Source: Pseudomonadota bacterium (GTDB taxonomy: Bacteria > Pseudomonadota > Gammaproteobacteria > Steroidobacterales > Steroidobacteraceae). From it: 64,000 nt of DNA. The DNA is taken from assembly GCA_018241505.1 (NCBI GenBank), contig JAFEDS010000033.1, forward strand, positions 1 through 64,000, in the 5' to 3' direction. Below the pieces are notes generated by a model. That model was given only the letters and a program-made list of their open reading frames with translations. It was not told the DNA's origin and searched no databases. The position numbers and the translations under genes were made by a program. Below are positions 60,503-64,000 of this stretch, in pieces; the first letter of the stretch is position 1, and each line of letters begins with the position of its first letter.

Positions 60503-63500
60503 ATGCCGGAAGTCGCTTCCCAGACGCTGGATTTCGTCGGCCGCGAGCTGAATGTCACGCTCGCGGAGGCGCGTACGGCGCTCGAAAACTACGTCGAGCA
60601 ACCTGACAACATCAACCTGCTCGAACGCTGTACCCAGGAGCTTCACCAGGTCCAGGGTGTGCTGCGGGTGCTGGAAATCTACGGCGCCGCGCTGTTGGCC
60701 GAGGAAATGGAGCAGGTGGCGAGCTACCTGTTGCAGACCGCTTCCGAGCGCAAGAGCCAGGCGGAGAGCCTCGATGCGCTGATGCGCGCGATGGTGCAGT
60801 TGCCGAGTTATCTGGAGCGCGTCCTGGCCGGTGGCCGCGACCTGGCGCTCGTGTTGCTGCCTCTGTTGAATGATCTTCGGGCCGTGCGCGGCAGCGCGCT
60901 GTTGTCCGAAGGTACCTTGCTGCTGCTCAACCTGAAGTCCGACAAACAGGCCCAACCCGTCGCAGCCGCCCCCGGCGAACCGCCGTTGACGGTCGAGCAA
61001 TGGGGTCGCCGCCTGCGCGCGCGATTCCAGGTGGGCCTCATCGGTTGGATCCGCGGTGAGCGCGTTGAGCAGAATCTCGACATTCTGGCGGCGGTTGCCC
61101 AGAAGCTCGAACAGATTGCGACCCGCCAGCCGGTGTTTCAGTTGTGGTGGGTGACTGGGGCGGTTATTGAGGCGTTGCAGGAGAACGGGCTGGAAGGCGG
61201 CGTGTCCGTCAAACGCCTGTTGGGCTTGGGCGATCGTGAAATCCGCCGCTTGTATGAGCAGGGTGAAGCGCGTTACGCGCAAACGCCCGCCGTTGAGCTG
61301 CTGAATAACTTGTTGTATTACGTCGGCCGCGCCGAATCGAACGGCCCGCGAGTACAGGCTGTCAGGGCCTCCTTCCGGTTGCAGGAGCTGCTTCCGGTCG
61401 ACGAAAGCATCGAGCAGGAGCGCGAGAACCTGTCTGCGCCGAGCGTCAAGCTCATGCAGACCGTGGCTGTCGCGATCCGCGAAGACCTGTCGAAGGTCAA
61501 GGACGTTCTGGATATCTTCGTCCGCCGCGGCGCGGGCCAGCCGAAGGAGCTCGCTCCCCAGGTGGAGATGCTCCGCAAGATCGGCGACACCCTGGGCGTG
61601 TTGGGTCTGGGCGAGCTGCGCGGCAACGTTCAGGTTGAGACCGAACGCCTGGAAAAGATTGTCGACGGAACACTGCCCGCCGACGAATCCACGCTCGTTC
61701 AGATCGCCGCCACTCTCATTGGGGTGGAGGACAAACTCGACAGCCAGCTCGTCGGCCTGATCCGGCCGAAGCAGGCGACCGATCTCGAAGAGGACGAGGA
61801 CAACGATTTCCAACAGGTACAGGCCGCGGTACTGCGCGAATGTATCCTGAACCTCGCGCGCATCAAGGAATCCATCAGCCAGAATGTCGGTGGCACCTTG
61901 GACGCCGCCGGCCTCGATGCCTGGCAGGAGTTGATGCGCGGACTCAAGGCCGGCCTGCTCATGTTGGGCAAGGCTCGCGCGGTTGAGGTCATTGAGGGCA
62001 TCACCGGTCAGTTGAAGCGGGTAATGCAGCCGGGCGGGCAGGGTCTGCCACCCGGGTTCATGGACCGCCTTGCGGATGCGATTGTCAGTGTTGAGTACTA
62101 CATGGAGACGCTGCAGGCCGGCCGCAGCGACCCGTGGTACATGCTCGACAACGCCCAGGCGTGCGTGCAGGCGCTGGAGCAACAGGCGACTCCGGTCGTC
62201 CCGACGCTGCCACCCGTTGAGCCGTCCGCCTACGCCAAGACCCTGCAGATTTCGCCGAAGGTCGTGTTTGGAGCGGAATCCGACCCAGCTTCGACCCTGG
62301 TCGGCGCCCAAACACAGGCGCATACACGTACCAGCGTGCCGCTGACCGAAACAGCCGACCCCGAGCTGGTGAAGTTGTTTATTGAGGAAGCGCACGAAGA
62401 GCTGGCCAAGATCAAAAAGTTCTTCCCGGCCTGGGATCTGAATCCCATGGAGCGCGAGGCCCTGGTCACGGTGCGCCGCTCCTTCCACACCCTGAAAGGC
62501 AGCGGCCGCATGGTCGGCGCCCGCGAGCTGGGTGAGTTCGCCTGGTCCATTGAGAATTTGTTGAATCGCGTGTTGGACAACACGCTGACGCGCTCACCGG
62601 CGATTGTGGATGTGTTGCGCGACTCCGTGAACGCGCTGCCGGAGATGATTGAGCAGCTCGAGACCGGCCGCGCGCCGCGCATCGATCCGGCCGCGATCGC
62701 TGCGCGAGCTAACGCGCTTGCTTCAGGTAAGCCGGCGTCTGCCGCTGGCGCTGCGCCTGCTAGTGGCACGCTCACGGCCGCAATTCCGTCTCTCAGCGGC
62801 GCGACGGAAAAGACGCAAGTCATTCCGCCGCCGGCCGCCGCCTCCGCGGGTGGCGGGTCGTCCGCCGGGCACGATGCGAGGCACGGCGCTGCCACCGCCG
62901 GCCACGGCCCTGGCGCCGCCGGCCACGCCCCTGCCACCGCCGGCCACGGTGCCGCCGATTCGTTGACCGCCACTGTCAGCGCCACCAACGTGGTGCCGAT
63001 GCCCGTTGCGCCAAAGTCGGGCGCGGCCGCTCCCACGCCGCCCGTGGCTCCCGTTGCTCCCGGCGTCACGCCACCGAAGGGCCCCACGTTCGCCCAAAGC
63101 GTAACCGCCTCCGACTTCGCTCATACACAGACAATTGTCAGCGCTCAGCCGCCCCAGTCCCTGCAAGGGCGGGACGCACAGCCGTCGATTGCGGAACCCT
63201 TCAGCGCCGATGCCAAGTACAGCGCTGACTTCAGTTCAGAAGGCGATTTGGACCTCGAATTCCCGGGGCCGACCGAAGCGCAACCCGAAACTGAATCCGC
63301 CCCGACCGGGGACAGCCTCACCGCCGATCTCAACAACCTCGACCTGCTGCTGCCCGAAGAGCCGTCTGCTGAAGCGCCCTCGGCTGAAGCGTCGTTTGTG
63401 TTGGGGGAGAATTTTCTATCGGGTGATGGTGAGGGCGAAGGTATCGTTGGCTCCGCCGGGCACGCCGCTAGCGCTGCCCCCGCTGCTGGCGCAGACGCCG

Positions 63501-64000
63501 ACCACGGCGCTTCTGACCATGATGCCTCCGCATCCGCTGACCGCGCTGCCCATGGTGTCGGTGCCCACGGTGCTTCTGACCATGATGCCTCCGCAGCCGC
63601 CGACCCCGCTGCTCATGGTGCCGGTGCCCACGGCGCTGCTGACTATGGCGGCGCTGATGCTGCCCACGCGGCTCCAACTCACGGTGATGCGGCCCATGGT
63701 GCTGCGGCTCGCGGCGATGCGCTCCACGGTACCGCTGGTGCCGCCGCGGCTGCCGCTGCTTCGAATGTCAGCGCTGCTGACCATGGTGCCGCCGCGGCCG
63801 CTGGCCGTGCCGCTCACGAAGCTGCAACTCACGGTGATGGGACGCTCGGCTCCACTGGTGCCGCCACCCATGGCGCCCCCGGCGACGCCCATGCCCCAGT
63901 CGCCCACAGCGCTGTCGACCACCGTGTCGCTGACCACGGCGCCCAGGTCGAAGATCCAGTAGCCGCGCAGTCCGGCCCCGATGATGTCCTACGTGACATC
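60503..64000 (+). CDS. chpA: ChpA/PilL hybrid histidine kinase, 3' end outside window
   Basis: This is the start of the large Pil-Chp kinase: 1166 codons visible with no stop. The N-terminal 600 residues are helical FimL/Hpt-like modules (ERCTQELHQVQGVLRVLEIYG). An active Hpt domain lies at about 620-720 with the phospho-His662 in RRSFHTLKGSGR. After about 785 the sequence becomes an Ala/His/Gly/Asp-rich linker. It includes AGHDARHGAATAGHG at 786-816, and about 20 His in residues 980-1155 with a tandem 21-residue repeat. The kinase core, CheW and receiver domains should follow outside. There is no pilK between pilJ and this gene. Confidence 0.9.
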   Translation, partial: MPEVASQTLDFVGRELNVTLAEARTALENYVEQPDNINLLERCTQELHQVQGVLRVLEIYGAALLAEEMEQVASYLLQTASERKSQAESLDALMRAMVQLPSYLERVLAGGRDLALVLLPLLNDLRAVRGSALLSEGTLLLLNLKSDKQAQPVAAAPGEPPLTVEQWGRRLRARFQVGLIGWIRGERVEQNLDILAAVAQKLEQIATRQPVFQLWWVTGAVIEALQENGLEGGVSVKRLLGLGDREIRRLYEQGEARYAQTPAVELLNNLLYYVGRAESNGPRVQAVRASFRLQELLPVDESIEQERENLSAPSVKLMQTVAVAIREDLSKVKDVLDIFVRRGAGQPKELAPQVEMLRKIGDTLGVLGLGELRGNVQVETERLEKIVDGTLPADESTLVQIAATLIGVEDKLDSQLVGLIRPKQATDLEEDEDNDFQQVQAAVLRECILNLARIKESISQNVGGTLDAAGLDAWQELMRGLKAGLLMLGKARAVEVIEGITGQLKRVMQPGGQGLPPGFMDRLADAIVSVEYYMETLQAGRSDPWYMLDNAQACVQALEQQATPVVPTLPPVEPSAYAKTLQISPKVVFGAESDPASTLVGAQTQAHTRTSVPLTETADPELVKLFIEEAHEELAKIKKFFPAWDLNPMEREALVTVRRSFHTLKGSGRMVGARELGEFAWSIENLLNRVLDNTLTRSPAIVDVLRDSVNALPEMIEQLETGRAPRIDPAAIAARANALASGKPASAAGAAPASGTLTAAIPSLSGATEKTQVIPPPAAASAGGGSSAGHDARHGAATAGHGPGAAGHAPATAGHGAADSLTATVSATNVVPMPVAPKSGAAAPTPPVAPVAPGVTPPKGPTFAQSVTASDFAHTQTIVSAQPPQSLQGRDAQPSIAEPFSADAKYSADFSSEGDLDLEFPGPTEAQPETESAPTGDSLTADLNNLDLLLPEEPSAEAPSAEASFVLGENFLSGDGEGEGIVGSAGHAASAAPAAGADADHGASDHDASASADRAAHGVGAHGASDHDASAAADPAAHGAGAHGAADYGGADAAHAAPTHGDAAHGAAARGDALHGTAGAAAAAAASNVSAADHGAAAAAGRAAHEAATHGDGTLGSTGAATHGAPGDAHAPVAHSAVDHRVADHGAQVEDPVAAQSGPDDVLRDI
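63509..63634 (+). repeat. 63-bp tandem repeat inside the chpA linker
   Basis: Two in-frame copies (63509-63571 and 63572-63634) encode ASDHDASASADRAAHGVGAH plus G, and a near-identical unit. GCTTCTGACCATGATGCC begins both. A degenerate third copy follows. Confidence 0.8.

Noticed and set aside
59558-62488. 976-residue minus-strand frame
   Set aside because: Shadow of pilJ and chpA, whose plus-strand frames carry clear MCP and Hpt motifs. The frame is Gln/Leu/Arg-rich with no domain.
63509-63634. Tandem repeats considered as a CRISPR-like array
   Set aside because: Units are contiguous, in frame, protein-coding and not separated by spacers.
63135-63962. 275-residue plus-strand frame in a different phase from chpA, and a Ser/Gly-rich minus-strand frame
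   Set aside because: Produced by the GC-rich repeats of the chpA linker; the chpA phase continues unbroken from the Hpt domain.

Overview
The window reads as chromosomal DNA of a GC-rich gammaproteobacterium. It carries a Pseudomonas/Xanthomonas-style twitching block (yggT-proC-yggS / pilT-pilU), the yqgE-ruvX-pyrB set, tonB-gshB, and the Pil-Chp genes pilGHIJ-chpA. The lasso-peptide cluster, the TonB receptor with FecI/FecR control and the RIT element would fit a soil or rhizosphere lineage such as Steroidobacter/Nevskiales. That placement is inference from gene content only.

Layout. (1) 1-3.9 kb: mobilization remnant on the minus strand, with a MobA/MobL relaxase, a charged accessory protein and a TraD/VirD4-like coupling ATPase. 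(2) 3996-7635: a complete recombinase-in-trio (RIT) element bounded by perfect 20-bp inverted repeats and inserted just upstream of the relaxase. (3) 7.6-11.1 kb: gap with a minus-strand terminator, then an MltD-like transglycosylase with four LysM modules. (4) 11.3-19.9 kb: a lasso-peptide cluster (38-aa precursor, B protease, C cyclase), a FecI-type sigma factor, a FecR, a TonB-dependent receptor, a second signal-peptide FecR-like protein and a tail-anchored protein. No isopeptidase gene is seen. (5) 20.2-21.4 kb: three tiny overlapping ORFs leading into a HAD phosphatase. (6) 21.4-25.5 kb: a membrane STAND ATPase with a beta-propeller-like tail, a three-TM partner and a small secreted Cys protein.

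(7) 25.9-36.6 kb is the most unusual block. Two divergent operons encode a PLD3/4-like phosphodiesterase, an MBL-fold hydrolase and a thermolysin-like metallopeptidase on one side. On the other side are a c-type cytochrome, a Tat-exported small subunit, a GMC flavoprotein dehydrogenase and a DNase II homologue whose start codon overlaps the GMC stop. DNase II and PLD3/4 are best known as animal lysosomal nucleases. Three of the proteins carry Lys/Arg-rich, histone-tail-like ends.

(8) 36.7-46.9 kb: housekeeping genes (NTF2-like protein, lipoprotein, L,D-transpeptidase, PpnN, orphan ParA, HtpG, FKBP isomerase, HU, YggT, ProC, YggS). (9) 47-50.4 kb: three consecutive PilT-family retraction ATPases. 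(10) 50.5-52.0 kb: a SeqA-N/RAMA-like protein, a palindromic operator, an XRE antitoxin and a decayed AbiEii toxin. (11) 52.0-56.9 kb: minus-strand pyrK-like, pyrB, ruvX, yqgE, tonB and gshB. (12) 57.0-64.0 kb: pilG, pilH, pilI, pilJ and the first 1166 codons of chpA, which contains an odd Ala/His/Gly/Asp-rich linker and runs off the window.
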